This document shows, piece after piece, positions 28,533-38,440 of a DNA stretch of 61,179 nucleotides. Location of the stretch: contig JAMFSU010000146.1 of NCBI GenBank assembly GCA_026225475.1, positions 1 to 61,179 on the forward strand, read 5' to 3'. The notes under the pieces were generated by a model that saw nothing but the letters and a program-made list of their open reading frames with translations, did not search any database and was not told the DNA's origin. This stretch comes from Duganella sp. Its GTDB lineage: Bacteria; Pseudomonadota; Gammaproteobacteria; Burkholderiales; Burkholderiaceae_D. Both the position numbers and the translations under genes were made by a program. Numbering within the stretch: the first letter of the stretch is position 1; every line of letters begins with the position of its first letter.

Positions 28533-29411
28533 ATGGACACACACGCTAGCACCGACGACTTCTTTGCCAGCGTCGCCACCAAATCTGATAGTGGTGGATT
28601 GCGCGGCGATTACACGCACGCTGACCAACACTATGTCGTTGCGCAACAATGGGAACGCTATACGCCCGAGCAGCATGCGTTGTGGCGGCGTCTGTATGCG
28701 CGCCAGGCCAAGCTGATTCCGGGACGCGCCTGCGATGTCTTCATCGATAGTCTGAAAGCGCTCGATGTTTCGCAAGGCATTCCGCAATTCGAACGCACCA
28801 CGGAAGCCTTGTTCAACGCCACTGGCTGGCAGTTGGTGGCGGTACCGGGTCTGGTACCCGACCATGTTTTCTTTGAACATCTCGCTAACCGGCGTTTCCC
28901 GGTCACGGTGTGGTTGCGCGAAGAACATGAGTTCGATTACATCGTCGAACCTGACGTATTCCATGATTTCTTTGGCCATGTTCCTTTGTTGTTCAACCCC
29001 ATCTTTGCCGACCATTTGCAGGAATACGGCAAGGGCGGATTGAAGGCGCTCAAGCTCGATGGACTGGCGTCTCTGGCGCGGCTCTACTGGTACACGATTG
29101 AATTCGGCCTGATCCAAAGCCCCGAGGGTTTGCGCGTGTATGGTGCCGGTATCCTGTCCTCGGGAGGCGAACTTGAATATTGTCTGCGCGATCCTCAGCC
29201 ACGACGCCTGCCATTTGATACCGAACGTGTCATGCGCACGCTCTACAAGATCGATTCCTATCAAGAAAGCTATTTCGTCATCCGTGACTTTGCGCAATTG
29301 TTCAGCGACACCGCACCCGATTTCACGCCGCTCTATGCGCGCCTGAAAACGCAGGAAGCCTTGCCTGCCAACAGCCTGCTACCGGGCGAGCAGGTGTTGT
29401 CAATTGACTAA
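28533..29411 (+). CDS. phhA: Phenylalanine 4-monooxygenase
   Basis: Hydroxylates phenylalanine to tyrosine with tetrahydropterin and O2 using a non-heme iron. The 292-residue monodomain enzyme lacks the regulatory ACT domain of animal forms. The iron ligands are seen in HDFFGHVPLL (two His) and in the Glu of WYTIEFGLIQ. No pterin dehydratase gene (phhB) is nearby. The frame is open upstream to 28368, but MDTHASTDDFF at 28533 is the sensible start. Confidence 0.95.
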   Translation: MDTHASTDDFFASVATKSDSGGLRGDYTHADQHYVVAQQWERYTPEQHALWRRLYARQAKLIPGRACDVFIDSLKALDVSQGIPQFERTTEALFNATGWQLVAVPGLVPDHVFFEHLANRRFPVTVWLREEHEFDYIVEPDVFHDFFGHVPLLFNPIFADHLQEYGKGGLKALKLDGLASLARLYWYTIEFGLIQSPEGLRVYGAGILSSGGELEYCLRDPQPRRLPFDTERVMRTLYKIDSYQESYFVIRDFAQLFSDTAPDFTPLYARLKTQEALPANSLLPGEQVLSID

Positions 29412-29442
29412 TGGCGCGGCCAGTGCCAGCACCTGAGGTACC

Positions 29443-29472
29443 AAGCCCCTGTCGCAAGACCGGGGCTTTTTA
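29443..29472 (+). terminator. Terminator after phhA
   Basis: Stem AAGCCCC / GGGGCTT with an inner GTC / GAC pair around a GCAA loop, followed by TTTTTATT. The following bases to 29629 hold the promoter region of the next gene and no other feature that I can see. Confidence 0.88.
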
Positions 29473-29629
29473 TTAGTTTGCTGCGCCGTGCGTAGCGGCT
29501 TGAGCAGCATTGTGCTACTGTAACTCCATAAAAAAAGACGGTTTGCCCACAAGGTGAAGCAGTTTTAAATGGATTTTTAACGAATCCAAGTGCGAACAAA
29601 GACACGATTTTTGGCACGGAGACAAGCAC

Positions 29630-32600
29630 ATGAATGCCCCCCTTTCTACCAGTCAACGACTGTTGCTGGACGATATTTCCCTAGACGACAAATATGCACT
29701 GGAGCGCGGTCGCGTTTTCATGACCGGCATACAGGCATTGATACGGCTGCCAATATTGCAGCATCAATGCGATGTGCAGGCGGGCCGCAATACCGCCGGC
29801 TTTATCACCGGTTATCGCGGCTCGCCACTGGGTACCGTGGATCAGACCGCGGCCAAGGCCAAAAAATATCTTGACGCTGCCCACGTCAAATTCCATCCCG
29901 GCATGAACGAAGACCTGGCCGCGACCAGCGTCTGGGGCACGCAACAGGTCAACCTGTTTCCCGGTGCACAATATGACGGTGTATTTTCGCTGTGGTATGG
30001 CAAGGGGCCGGGCGTGGACCGCTGTGGCGATGTCTTCAAGCATGCCAACATGGCTGGCACCTCGCGTCACGGTGGCGTACTGGTGATTGCCGGTGACGAC
30101 CATGCCGCCAAGTCATCAACCACTGCGCACCAGAGCGAACATATCCTCAAGGCCTGTGGCATTCCCGTGTTGTATCCATCGTCGGTACAGGAGTACCTCG
30201 ATTACGGTTTGCACGGCTGGGCCATGAGTCGTTACACCGGCTTATGGGTGGCGATGAAATGCGTGACCGATATCGTCGAATCCGGCATGTCGGTGATGAT
30301 CGATGCGCAACGCGTGCAACCGATACTGCCCGACGATTTTGCGCTGCCCGCCGGTGGGCTCAATATCCGCCAGCCGGATACCGTGCTGGAGCAAGAAGCG
30401 CGGATGAACGACTATAAATGGTATGCCGCCCTGGCTTACGCACGCGTGAACAAGCTCAATCAAATCATCTGGGACAGTCCGCGTGCACGCATCGGTATCA
30501 TCACGGCTGGCAAGTCCTACCTCGATACGCGGCAGGCGCTCGACGATCTTGGCATCGATGAGCAAGTCGCCTGCGACATCGGCATCCGGCTATACAAAAT
30601 AGGCATGACCTGGCCGCTGGAAGCCAGCGGCGTACGTGAATTCGCCCAGGGACTGGACGAAATTCTGGTGGTGGAAGAAAAGCGCCAAATCCTCGAATAC
30701 CAGCTCAAGGAAGAACTGTACAACTGGCGCGACGATGTGCGTCCGCGTGTGGTCGGCAAGTTCGACGATACCGGTGAATGGAGCGGCTCACCGCGCGACG
30801 GACATGGCAATTGGCTGTTGCCAGCTACCTATGAGTTGAGTCCGGCGCAGATTGCGCGCGCGATTGCCACGCGCATTTCCAAGTACTTTGCCGGTCATCC
30901 TATCGAGCAACGCGTCAAGGCGCGCATCGCCTATCTGGAAGCCAAGGAAGCCACGCTCAACGTCAGCACCAAGGCAGATCCCAACAAGGACCGCATCCCA
31001 CATTTCTGCTCTGGTTGCCCCCACAATACCTCGACCCGATTACCTGACGGCAGTCGCGCGCTGGCCGGCATCGGCTGTCACTATATGGTGACCTGGATGG
31101 ATCGCGAATCGTCGATCTTCACGCACATGGGCGGCGAAGGCGTGACCTGGGTCGGCCAGGCGCCGTTCACCAGCGAGAAGCATGTCTTTGCCAATCTCGG
31201 TGACGGCACTTATTTCCACTCGGGTTTGCTGGCGGTACGGGCTGCGGTGGCTGCCAATGTCAACATGACCTACAAGATTCTGTACAACGATGCGGTGGCC
31301 ATGACTGGTGGTCAGGAATTCGATGGCCCGCTTGATCCAGCCATGATTTCGCGTCAGCTTGCGGCGGAAAATGTACAACCCATTATTGTCGTGACCGATG
31401 AACCGGATAAATATCCGGCCGATATGCCATGGGCGGCGGGCGTGACAATACGTCATCGCAGTGAGCTTGATGCCGTTCAGCGTGAACTGCGCGAAGTCAG
31501 CGGCGTCTCGGCGATGATCTACGACCAGACCTGTGCCTCGGAGAAACGCCGACGCCGCAAACGCGATGCCTATCCTGATCCGGCCAAACGTGCGGTGATC
31601 AATGAAGCAGTATGCGAGGGCTGCGGCGATTGCAGTGTGCAATCGAATTGCCTGTCGGTGGAACCATTGGAAACCGAATTCGGCCGCAAGCGCCAGATCA
31701 ATCAATCATCATGCAACAAGGACTACTCGTGCGTGACCGGATTTTGCCCCAGTTTTGTGACGGTCGAAGGGGGCAAGCTGAAGAAGACGCAGCGCGTCAG
31801 CGCCACCTCGGATAAAGCCCGCGTCCCCGTGTTGCCGCAACCGCAGTTGCCGCCGCTGGGACGCACTTACGGCATCATCGTCACCGGTATCGGTGGCACC
31901 GGTGTCATTACCATCGGCCAGATTCTGGCCATGGCAGCGCATGTGGAAGGCCGGGCCTGTTCGGTGCTGGACATGAGTGGCCTGGCGCAAAAGGGGGGGC
32001 CCGTGATGTCGCACGTACGGCTGTCGGCGCAGGCCGATGACTTGTATTCAACACGGGTTGGTACCGGTGCCGCCGATTTGGTGATTGGCTGCGACGTGAT
32101 CGTGACGGCCAGTCGCGACGCCTTGTCGCGCATGGGCGAAGGGCATACGCATGCGGTCGTCAATACCACCCAGATGCCGACCGCTGCCTTTGTGCGCAAT
32201 CCGGACTGGCAATTCCCGGCGGCCTCGGCCGAAGGCAGTATCGGAAGTGCATGCGGCAAGGGGCGAGTGGCCTTGGTCGATGCTGGCAACATCGCCATCG
32301 CATTGATGGGCGACGCGCTTGCTACTAACATGTTCATGCTCGGCTATGCCTGGCAACAAGGCTGGGTGCCGTTGTCGGAAGCCGCCTTGCTCAAGGCAAT
32401 CGAACTCAATGCCTTGTCGGTCGAATTCAACAAACAAGCCTTCGGTTGGGGCCGCGCGGCCGCGCACGATACTGTTGCGGTAGTCGACGCAGCGCGCCAT
32501 AACGGCATGACGGCGCAGGTGATCGATTTCAAACGTGCACCGGTATTGGAGGAAGTTATCGCGCGCCGTATTGAGGTGTTGACGGCTTATCAGAGCGTTG

Positions 32601-33238
32601 CTTATGCACGGCAATATCAAGATTTCGTCGAACAGGTACGTCTGCAAGAGGCTGCGCTGGGAGAGCCGGCCAAGGCTTTGAAGTTGACTACCGCGGTGGC
32701 CAATTATCTGTTCAAGCTGATGGCCTACAAGGATGAATATGAAGTGGCGCGGCTATACACAGCACCCGCCTTCCGCGAAAAAATCAGCGCCATGTTCGAA
32801 GGCGATTACCAGTTGAAATTTCATCTGGCACCACCGTTGCTGGCCAGGCACGATGCCAACGGCCATCTGATCAAGCAGCAGTACGGCGCATGGATGATGC
32901 GCGCCTTCGGGGTGCTGGCCCGCCTGCGTTTCGTGCGGGGCAGCTGGTTCGATCCATTCGGTCATACTGCCGAACGCAAACAGGAACGTCAGTTGATTGC
33001 GGCTTATCGCCAAACAATTGGCGGCTTGCTCGACCAGCTCAGTGTCGATAATCTGGCGCAAGCGGTCGCCATTGCCAGGATTCCTGAAGACATACGCGGC
33101 TATGGTCACGTCAAGCAGCGTTACCTGCACGCGGCGCAACAGAAACAAGCAGATTTGTTGCAGCAGTTTAACGCCGGGCAGCCGCTGCAGGTACCGGCTA
33201 CGCCAGCGATGCCGGGTAGTGGCAAGCAAGCGGCTTGA
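29630..33238 (+). CDS. Indolepyruvate ferredoxin oxidoreductase, fused subunits
   Basis: A 1202-residue enzyme that oxidatively decarboxylates aryl-pyruvates (from tryptophan, phenylalanine or tyrosine transamination) to aryl-acetyl-CoA. It fuses the parts of archaeal IorA and IorB. An N-terminal pyruvate-oxidoreductase domain (GFITGYRGSPLGTVD) is followed by a thiamine-diphosphate domain (FANLGDGTYFHSG), with cysteines in CSGCPHNTS and in CEGCGDC ... SCNKDYSC ... GFCP for iron-sulfur clusters. The gamma-type domain starts at about 745 with GIGGTGVITIGQIL. The long fused form is common in beta-proteobacteria. GGAGA lies before the ATG. Confidence 0.93.
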   Translation: MNAPLSTSQRLLLDDISLDDKYALERGRVFMTGIQALIRLPILQHQCDVQAGRNTAGFITGYRGSPLGTVDQTAAKAKKYLDAAHVKFHPGMNEDLAATSVWGTQQVNLFPGAQYDGVFSLWYGKGPGVDRCGDVFKHANMAGTSRHGGVLVIAGDDHAAKSSTTAHQSEHILKACGIPVLYPSSVQEYLDYGLHGWAMSRYTGLWVAMKCVTDIVESGMSVMIDAQRVQPILPDDFALPAGGLNIRQPDTVLEQEARMNDYKWYAALAYARVNKLNQIIWDSPRARIGIITAGKSYLDTRQALDDLGIDEQVACDIGIRLYKIGMTWPLEASGVREFAQGLDEILVVEEKRQILEYQLKEELYNWRDDVRPRVVGKFDDTGEWSGSPRDGHGNWLLPATYELSPAQIARAIATRISKYFAGHPIEQRVKARIAYLEAKEATLNVSTKADPNKDRIPHFCSGCPHNTSTRLPDGSRALAGIGCHYMVTWMDRESSIFTHMGGEGVTWVGQAPFTSEKHVFANLGDGTYFHSGLLAVRAAVAANVNMTYKILYNDAVAMTGGQEFDGPLDPAMISRQLAAENVQPIIVVTDEPDKYPADMPWAAGVTIRHRSELDAVQRELREVSGVSAMIYDQTCASEKRRRRKRDAYPDPAKRAVINEAVCEGCGDCSVQSNCLSVEPLETEFGRKRQINQSSCNKDYSCVTGFCPSFVTVEGGKLKKTQRVSATSDKARVPVLPQPQLPPLGRTYGIIVTGIGGTGVITIGQILAMAAHVEGRACSVLDMSGLAQKGGPVMSHVRLSAQADDLYSTRVGTGAADLVIGCDVIVTASRDALSRMGEGHTHAVVNTTQMPTAAFVRNPDWQFPAASAEGSIGSACGKGRVALVDAGNIAIALMGDALATNMFMLGYAWQQGWVPLSEAALLKAIELNALSVEFNKQAFGWGRAAAHDTVAVVDAARHNGMTAQVIDFKRAPVLEEVIARRIEVLTAYQSVAYARQYQDFVEQVRLQEAALGEPAKALKLTTAVANYLFKLMAYKDEYEVARLYTAPAFREKISAMFEGDYQLKFHLAPPLLARHDANGHLIKQQYGAWMMRAFGVLARLRFVRGSWFDPFGHTAERKQERQLIAAYRQTIGGLLDQLSVDNLAQAVAIARIPEDIRGYGHVKQRYLHAAQQKQADLLQQFNAGQPLQVPATPAMPGSGKQAA

Positions 33239-33241
33239 GGC

Positions 33242-34099
33242 TTACCTGGTCGGCAGTTGAGCGCCGCTGACGCGTTCGATGCCGGCCAGGTCTTGCCAGC
33301 TTTGCACTTGCGTAAATCCTTGTGCCGTCAGCAGCGCACGTACTGCGGCGGCCTGGTCATAACCATGCTCCATCAGCAGCCAGCCATGGTTTTTCAAATA
33401 CTGGTCAGCACCACTGACGATCTGACGTAGCGCCGATAAACCATCGGCATGATCGGTCAGCGCACCGACCGGCTCGAAGCGCAGATCGCCTTGTGACAAA
33501 TGGGTATCGCCCGCAACGATATAGGGTGGATTGGAGACGATCACATCGTATCCATGCACATGCTGTGCGTCTGCGTTCAAGGCCTGGTACCAGTCGCTGC
33601 GCAGTAACTGTACGGCAGCGCCATGGCGTTGCGCATTGCGCGCGGCGACCTGCAAGGCGGCATCGCTGACATCGAGTGCGAACATGCTGACATCGGGGCG
33701 GCTATGGGCGATGGCCACGGCGATGGCACCTGAGCCGGTGCCGAGGTCAATTGCGCGGGCATTGAGCGGCAAACGGGCGAGTGCCAATTCCACCAGCAAT
33801 TCGGTATCGGGGCGCGGAATCAATACATCCGGCGTGACATGCAACGCCAGGCCAAAGAATTCGCGTTCGCCGACGATATAGGCAATCGGCTCGCCCTGCA
33901 GACGGCGGTTAAACAGTGCCGACAGTTGTGCCGCCTGGCCTGCGTTAATCAAGCGTTCGGATTGGGTGATTAACTGGATGCGCGTCAATTGCAGCGCATG
34001 GCTGATCAGAATACGGTTTTCCAGTGCATCGAGCGGCGCGCTTTTGAGCGCTGCAGCCAGACTGATGTTCGGCTGCAACGAAAATGACTTACTTACCAC
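33242..34099 (-). CDS. prmC: Release-factor glutamine methyltransferase
   Basis: Methylates the Gln of the GGQ motif in release factors RF1 and RF2. It has the SAM motif AIDLGTGSGAIAVA and the catalytic VIVSNPPYIV. The best start is the GTG at 34099, which overlaps the dsbB stop codon by seven bases and yields 285 residues. The frame is open further up but then overlaps dsbB. The substrate gene prfA is only two genes upstream on the same strand. Confidence 0.94.
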   Translation of the reverse strand: MVSKSFSLQPNISLAAALKSAPLDALENRILISHALQLTRIQLITQSERLINAGQAAQLSALFNRRLQGEPIAYIVGEREFFGLALHVTPDVLIPRPDTELLVELALARLPLNARAIDLGTGSGAIAVAIAHSRPDVSMFALDVSDAALQVAARNAQRHGAAVQLLRSDWYQALNADAQHVHGYDVIVSNPPYIVAGDTHLSQGDLRFEPVGALTDHADGLSALRQIVSGADQYLKNHGWLLMEHGYDQAAAVRALLTAQGFTQVQSWQDLAGIERVSGAQLPTR

Positions 34100-34581
34100 G
34101 CTGAACGTCGCGCGCCGGCCTTGAGGGCGTGGTGCGCCAGTACCAATGTGATCAGCACAAAGCAGATCAATGACCACTGCGGAATCGCCAGACCGAGGAA
34201 CGGATAATGGACCGAGCACAAGCCATCGGCCATGAACAGGGTCGGCAACAACTTGGCAGTGGGGATGGTGTTCAGTGTCGTTTCCAGCGGATCAATCACG
34301 CAAGCGGTACCGGGATGGGCTTGTACCCACAGATGCCAGCAAGCGGTACCGACGCCACCGAGCGCCACCAGCGCACCGAGTCCGGCGCCGGTTTTGGTGG
34401 TGCTGGCTGGCAGGAAGGCAAAGATGACGCAGATCAGTGCAATAGCGAGGAAAAGATAGCGCTGGATGATGCACAGCGGGCACGGCGCCATTTCTTCAAC
34501 GATCTGCAAATAGAGGGCGACACCGAGCAAGGCGACACAAAATACAGCGACGGAGAGCAGCAGGAATTTGGACGATTTCAT
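34093..34581 (-). CDS. dsbB: Disulfide-bond oxidoreductase DsbB
   Basis: An inner-membrane quinone reductase that re-oxidises DsbA. The 162-residue protein has four membrane helices. The first periplasmic loop has CPLC, and the second has a cysteine pair in GTACVIDPLE ... DGLCSVHYPF. The start at 34581 (MKSSKFLLL) follows TAGGAG, here read on the plus strand as part of a weak site. It is wedged between prfA and prmC and overlaps the latter, so prmC translation may depend on it. Confidence 0.93.
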   Translation of the reverse strand: MKSSKFLLLSVAVFCVALLGVALYLQIVEEMAPCPLCIIQRYLFLAIALICVIFAFLPASTTKTGAGLGALVALGGVGTACWHLWVQAHPGTACVIDPLETTLNTIPTAKLLPTLFMADGLCSVHYPFLGLAIPQWSLICFVLITLVLAHHALKAGARRSAW

Positions 34582-34732
34582 AGGAGTAATTGATGTTGTT
34601 GGAGTGATGCAGTACCTCAGAGATCGCCGCCCGCAATAGGTTCCGGCGCCGCTGCATTGTGCCATAGGCGGCAACAATCGGCATCATTGCTAGCGCCTGT
34701 GCTGACAAATGGACGCTGCTGCGAGAGGCCGC

Positions 34733-35815
34733 TTACATGTCGTCGCCCAACTGCGCCAGCAATTCCGCCTGATGCTCGGTAATCAAGGCATTGGTTAAAT
34801 CCGTCAGATCGCCGTCCATGATGAAATCGAGCTTGTACAAGGTCAGGTTGATGCGGTGATCGGTCATGCGACCTTGTGGGAAATTGTAGGTGCGGATGCG
34901 TTCGCTGCGGTCGCCCGAACCGATCAGCGATTTTCGGGTGGCAGCTTCCTTCGATTGCTGTTCGCGCAATTGCACATCCTTGATGCGCGCGGCTAGCACT
35001 TTCAGGGCCGAGGCCTTGTTCTTGTGCTGGCTGCGGTCATCCTGGCATTCCACCACGATGCCGGTTGGCATATGGGTAATGCGGACGGCCGAATCGGTCT
35101 TGTTGATATGCTGGCCGCCAGCGCCGGAGGCACGGTAAGTGTCGATGCGAATATCGGCCGGATTGATGTCGACGTCCTCGACTTCATCGGCTTCCGGCAT
35201 CACTGCCACGGTACAGGCCGAGGTATGAATGCGGCCCTGGGTTTCAGTGGCCGGCACGCGTTGCACGCGGTGGCCGCCCGATTCAAACTTCAGCCGCGAA
35301 TAGGCACCAAAGCCGGCAATGCGCACAATAACTTCCTTGTAGCCGCCAATCTCCGACTCCGAGGCCGACATCATTTCCACCTGCCAGCGATTGCGCTCGG
35401 CGAAGCGCGTGTACATGCGCAACAGATCGCCGGCAAACAGCGCCGACTCGTCACCGCCGGTACCGGCACGGATTTCCAGGAAGATATTGCGTTCGTCGTT
35501 GGGGTCTTTCGGCAGCAGCATTTTCTGCAACTCGCCTTCGAGCGCTTCCATGCGCGCTTTGGCATCATTGATTTCGTCCTGGGCGAAATCCTTCATGTCA
35601 GGATCACTGAGCAAGTCTTGCGCCGTCGCGATGTCATCGGCGGCCAGGGTATAGCTCAGATAGAGCGTTACCAGCGGCCCCAGCTCGGCATGTTCGCGCG
35701 TCATCTTGCGGAAGGTATCCATATTGGTGGTGGCATCTTCCTGCGCCAGCAAACTATTGAGTTCTTCCAGCCGTTCGGCGAGCTGGTCGAGTTTGGCGAG
35801 CATGGATGGTTTCAT
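34733..35815 (-). CDS. prfA: Peptide chain release factor 1
   Basis: Terminates translation at UAA and UAG. The 360-residue protein has the universal GGQ in [13 protein letters not shown] and the PxT codon-recognition region in [12 protein letters not shown]. Starts at 35815 (MKPSM) or 35803 are possible. It lies 101 bases after hemA on the same strand; hemA-prfA-prmC is a classic operon, here interrupted by dsbB. Confidence 0.97.
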   Translation of the reverse strand: MKPSMLAKLDQLAERLEELNSLLAQEDATTNMDTFRKMTREHAELGPLVTLYLSYTLAADDIATAQDLLSDPDMKDFAQDEINDAKARMEALEGELQKMLLPKDPNDERNIFLEIRAGTGGDESALFAGDLLRMYTRFAERNRWQVEMMSASESEIGGYKEVIVRIAGFGAYSRLKFESGGHRVQRVPATETQGRIHTSACTVAVMPEADEVEDVDINPADIRIDTYRASGAGGQHINKTDSAVRITHMPTGIVVECQDDRSQHKNKASALKVLAARIKDVQLREQQSKEAATRKSLIGSGDRSERIRTYNFPQGRMTDHRINLTLYKLDFIMDGDLTDLTNALITEHQAELLAQLGDDM

Positions 35816-35916
35816 GGAGGGCTAATTCTTTGAAGAGAGGGGGAGCTTGCAGGACAAGCAGGGAAGCAGCAAAGCTGGCACCGTCATGGACGCAGCCAGA
35901 CAGACAGGCGCAGACG

Positions 35917-37218
35917 CTAACGCTTGGTGCGGAACAGTTGCGGCAGCAGTTGGACTAATTGCGCGCGCTCGTCGCCTTGTGCGTGATGCAAAGCTTGTTG
36001 CGGGCCGTGCAGGAATTTGGCGGTCAAGCCTTTTGATAAGGCTTCGAGTACCAGATCGATATCTTCACCTTTGGCCAGCAGCCGGCGGGCACGGTCGAGT
36101 TCGGCCAGACGCAGGTTTTCGCCGTTGTCGTGCAACTCTTGAATCACCGGCACCATGGCGCGGTTGTCGATCCAGTGCATGAACGACTGCACGCGGGTTT
36201 CGATGATGGCTTCGGCTTGCGCCACGGCCGCTTGACGGTTTTCGACGCCGCTTTGCACGACCGAAGCGAGATCGTCCACGGTGTACAGGAAGACGTCGTC
36301 GAGCCGGCCGACTTCGGGTTCGATGTCACGCGGCACGGCCAGATCAACCATGAAAATTGGTTTGTGGCGACGCGCCTTGATGGCACGTTCGACCAGGCCC
36401 AGGCCAATGATTGGCAACGACGATGCGGTGCAAGACACCACAATATCGAAGCGCGCCAATTGCGTCGGCAGATCGGCCAGTCGCAAGGCGGAACCGTTGA
36501 AACGATGCGCCAGCGCTTCGCCACGATCAAGGGTGCGATTGGCTACGGTCAATGACTTGGGATTTTGCGCCGCGAAGTGCGTAGCACAAAGTTCGATCAT
36601 TTCGCCTGCGCCGATGAACAAGACGTTCTGACCGGCAATCGTATCGAAAATACGTTGCGACAAACGCACTGCAGCGGCCGCCATCGACACGCTATGCGCG
36701 CCAATTTCGGTCGTGCTGCGCACTTCCTTGGCGACGGCGAAGGTGCGCTGGAATAATTGATGCAGGTAGGTGCCAAGGCCGCCAGCCGCATCGGCTTGCC
36801 GGACGGCATCTTTCATCTGGCCGAGAATCTGTGGCTCGCCCAGCACCATCGAGTCAAGTCCGGAAGCGACGCGGAAGGCGTGACGCACGGCACTGTCTTG
36901 TGGCAAGGCATACAGGAACGGTCGCAAATCGGCATACGCCAGCTTGTGATAGTCGGCCAGGAAATGCGCAGTGCTATCGATGGCAGCATCAACACCGCCG
37001 GCCGCAGCAGTACTGGCGGCGTACAGCTCGGTGCGATTGCAGGTCGACAAAATGGCAGCCTCGCCGGTTTGCGCCAGTTCGGAGCTGGTATCGGCACGAC
37101 CGAACCAGGCCCGCGCCGAAGCCACCGCCTGACCGATCTGGTCGGCCGGGAACGCCACTTTTTCGCGCAATGAAACGGGCGCGGTAGTGTGGTTGAGTCC
37201 GACGGCAAGCAAGTGCAT
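35917..37218 (-). CDS. hemA: Glutamyl-tRNA reductase
   Basis: Reduces glutamyl-tRNA to glutamate-1-semialdehyde, the first committed step of C5 heme synthesis. The 433-residue protein starts [20 protein letters not shown]. The nucleophilic cysteine is in [11 protein letters not shown], and the NADPH domain has [11 protein letters not shown]. The C-terminal dimerisation domain follows. The frame extends to 37317, but the upstream part overlaps the promoter region and the start at 37218 is standard. Confidence 0.96.
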   Translation of the reverse strand: MHLLAVGLNHTTAPVSLREKVAFPADQIGQAVASARAWFGRADTSSELAQTGEAAILSTCNRTELYAASTAAAGGVDAAIDSTAHFLADYHKLAYADLRPFLYALPQDSAVRHAFRVASGLDSMVLGEPQILGQMKDAVRQADAAGGLGTYLHQLFQRTFAVAKEVRSTTEIGAHSVSMAAAAVRLSQRIFDTIAGQNVLFIGAGEMIELCATHFAAQNPKSLTVANRTLDRGEALAHRFNGSALRLADLPTQLARFDIVVSCTASSLPIIGLGLVERAIKARRHKPIFMVDLAVPRDIEPEVGRLDDVFLYTVDDLASVVQSGVENRQAAVAQAEAIIETRVQSFMHWIDNRAMVPVIQELHDNGENLRLAELDRARRLLAKGEDIDLVLEALSKGLTAKFLHGPQQALHHAQGDERAQLVQLLPQLFRTKR

Positions 37219-37393
37219 GGAAGGTGGCGGCAGCGAAAATTGAGGGAATTTCAGCTTCGTATTATAACCGCTGTCAGAAAAGGGGATTTGAACTGTATCA
37301 ATAATGGGTATTGCCAACGCCTATGATCGGTCAGTGTTGTAATTTCGTCATATGGGCCCTCAGCAGTGCGTCAGTACGGGCTGCTGTCATCAA

Positions 37394-38107
37394 TTATTGG
37401 GCCGGTGCAGTTACTGCAGTTGGATTGAGTCGCTCCAACTGATAGCCATAGCCGTACACAGTACTAAGCCGGAAGCCGTTGTCGGGTTTGAGGTTCAATT
37501 TGTTGCGTATGCGCGAGATGTGGGTATCGATGGTGCGCATCGGCACTTCGCTCTCTTCTTCGTGCCCCCATACCACTTCCTGCAGATAGGCGCGCGATAG
37601 CGGTCGGTTGAGGTAATTGAACAATAATAATGCCAGCGCAAATTCCTTTTGGGTCAGCACGACTGAACGTTCGCCCTGATGCACTTGGTAGCTTGTGCGC
37701 TCGAAGCCGATGTCATCGAATTGTTGCCGCTGCTGCGGTTCCTGGCCTGGATAGGCGCGTTTCAGCAGCAAGCTTGCACGGGCAGCCACAGCCAGCCGTC
37801 GTAGCGGTTTGAATTCGACTTCCAACAGCCGAGCACTGGGCCATGCCGACAAACTTGCCAACTGGGCGGCGTTATTGGTGGCCAGCAGCAATACCGGCAA
37901 CGGCGGCAGGTTGTTGGCTTGTTGCAAGAGATCCGTCAATCGCGCACCGACGGCCTCGACGTCAATGATCAACAACTGTTGTTCCGGCAGGTTTTCGGCA
38001 CGACGCCATGGGCTTGCCGCTGGCAAGGCATGGCAATCATGCGCAGGCAGGCTGCGCTTGACCAGTTCAATATCGCTATCGGAGGAGCTGAAAATCGAAA
38101 TATGCAT
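37394..38107 (-). CDS. Orphan response regulator, OmpR-type, atypical receiver
   Basis: A 237-residue protein with an N-terminal receiver-like domain (1-115) and a C-terminal winged helix of the OmpR/PhoB type (about 135-225, with LTQKEFALALLLF, TIDTHISRIRNKL and LSTVYGYGYQL). The receiver keeps a candidate phospho-acceptor (Asp49 in LLIIDVE), a Thr and the Lys in EFKPL. The acidic pair after strand 1 is replaced by serines (ISIFSSSDSD). No histidine kinase gene is nearby. It follows minE after 55 bases on the same strand and may be co-transcribed with minCDE. Confidence 0.82.
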   Translation of the reverse strand: MHISIFSSSDSDIELVKRSLPAHDCHALPAASPWRRAENLPEQQLLIIDVEAVGARLTDLLQQANNLPPLPVLLLATNNAAQLASLSAWPSARLLEVEFKPLRRLAVAARASLLLKRAYPGQEPQQRQQFDDIGFERTSYQVHQGERSVVLTQKEFALALLLFNYLNRPLSRAYLQEVVWGHEEESEVPMRTIDTHISRIRNKLNLKPDNGFRLSTVYGYGYQLERLNPTAVTAPAQ

Positions 38108-38162
38108 GGCGCAGCGCGGCCGGTTGAGAATGCGCCGCAGCGATGGCCGGCGCAGCAGGACA

Positions 38163-38438
38163 TTACGGCGCGGTAGGCGTGTCGGCGTCCGGCAGTACCA
38201 CGTTGACATCAAGCACCTCCAGGTTGCCCTGGCGGTCGAGCGAGATCTTGATGTCGTCGGCGCTGACTTTGGTGTACTTGGAAATGACCTCGATCAATTC
38301 CTTGTGCAGGGCTGGCAGGAAGTCATACCCCTGGCCCTGACGGCCACCGCGCTCGCGTGCAATGATGATTTGCAGGCGTTCTTTGGCCGCCGTGGCGCTT
38401 TTTGCCTTGGGCGGAAACAGAAAGGAAAGCAAAGCCAT
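38163..38438 (-). CDS. minE: Cell-division topological factor MinE
   Basis: Stimulates the MinD ATPase and drives pole-to-pole oscillation of MinCD. The 91-residue protein starts [22 protein letters not shown], with the amphipathic membrane-binding start and the anti-MinCD helix, followed by the dimerisation domain. The ATG at 38438 follows the GGAGGT ribosome site that overlaps the end of minD; a GTG two codons earlier lies too close to that site. Confidence 0.95.
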   Translation of the reverse strand: MALLSFLFPPKAKSATAAKERLQIIIARERGGRQGQGYDFLPALHKELIEVISKYTKVSADDIKISLDRQGNLEVLDVNVVLPDADTPTAP

Positions 38439-38440
38439 GG

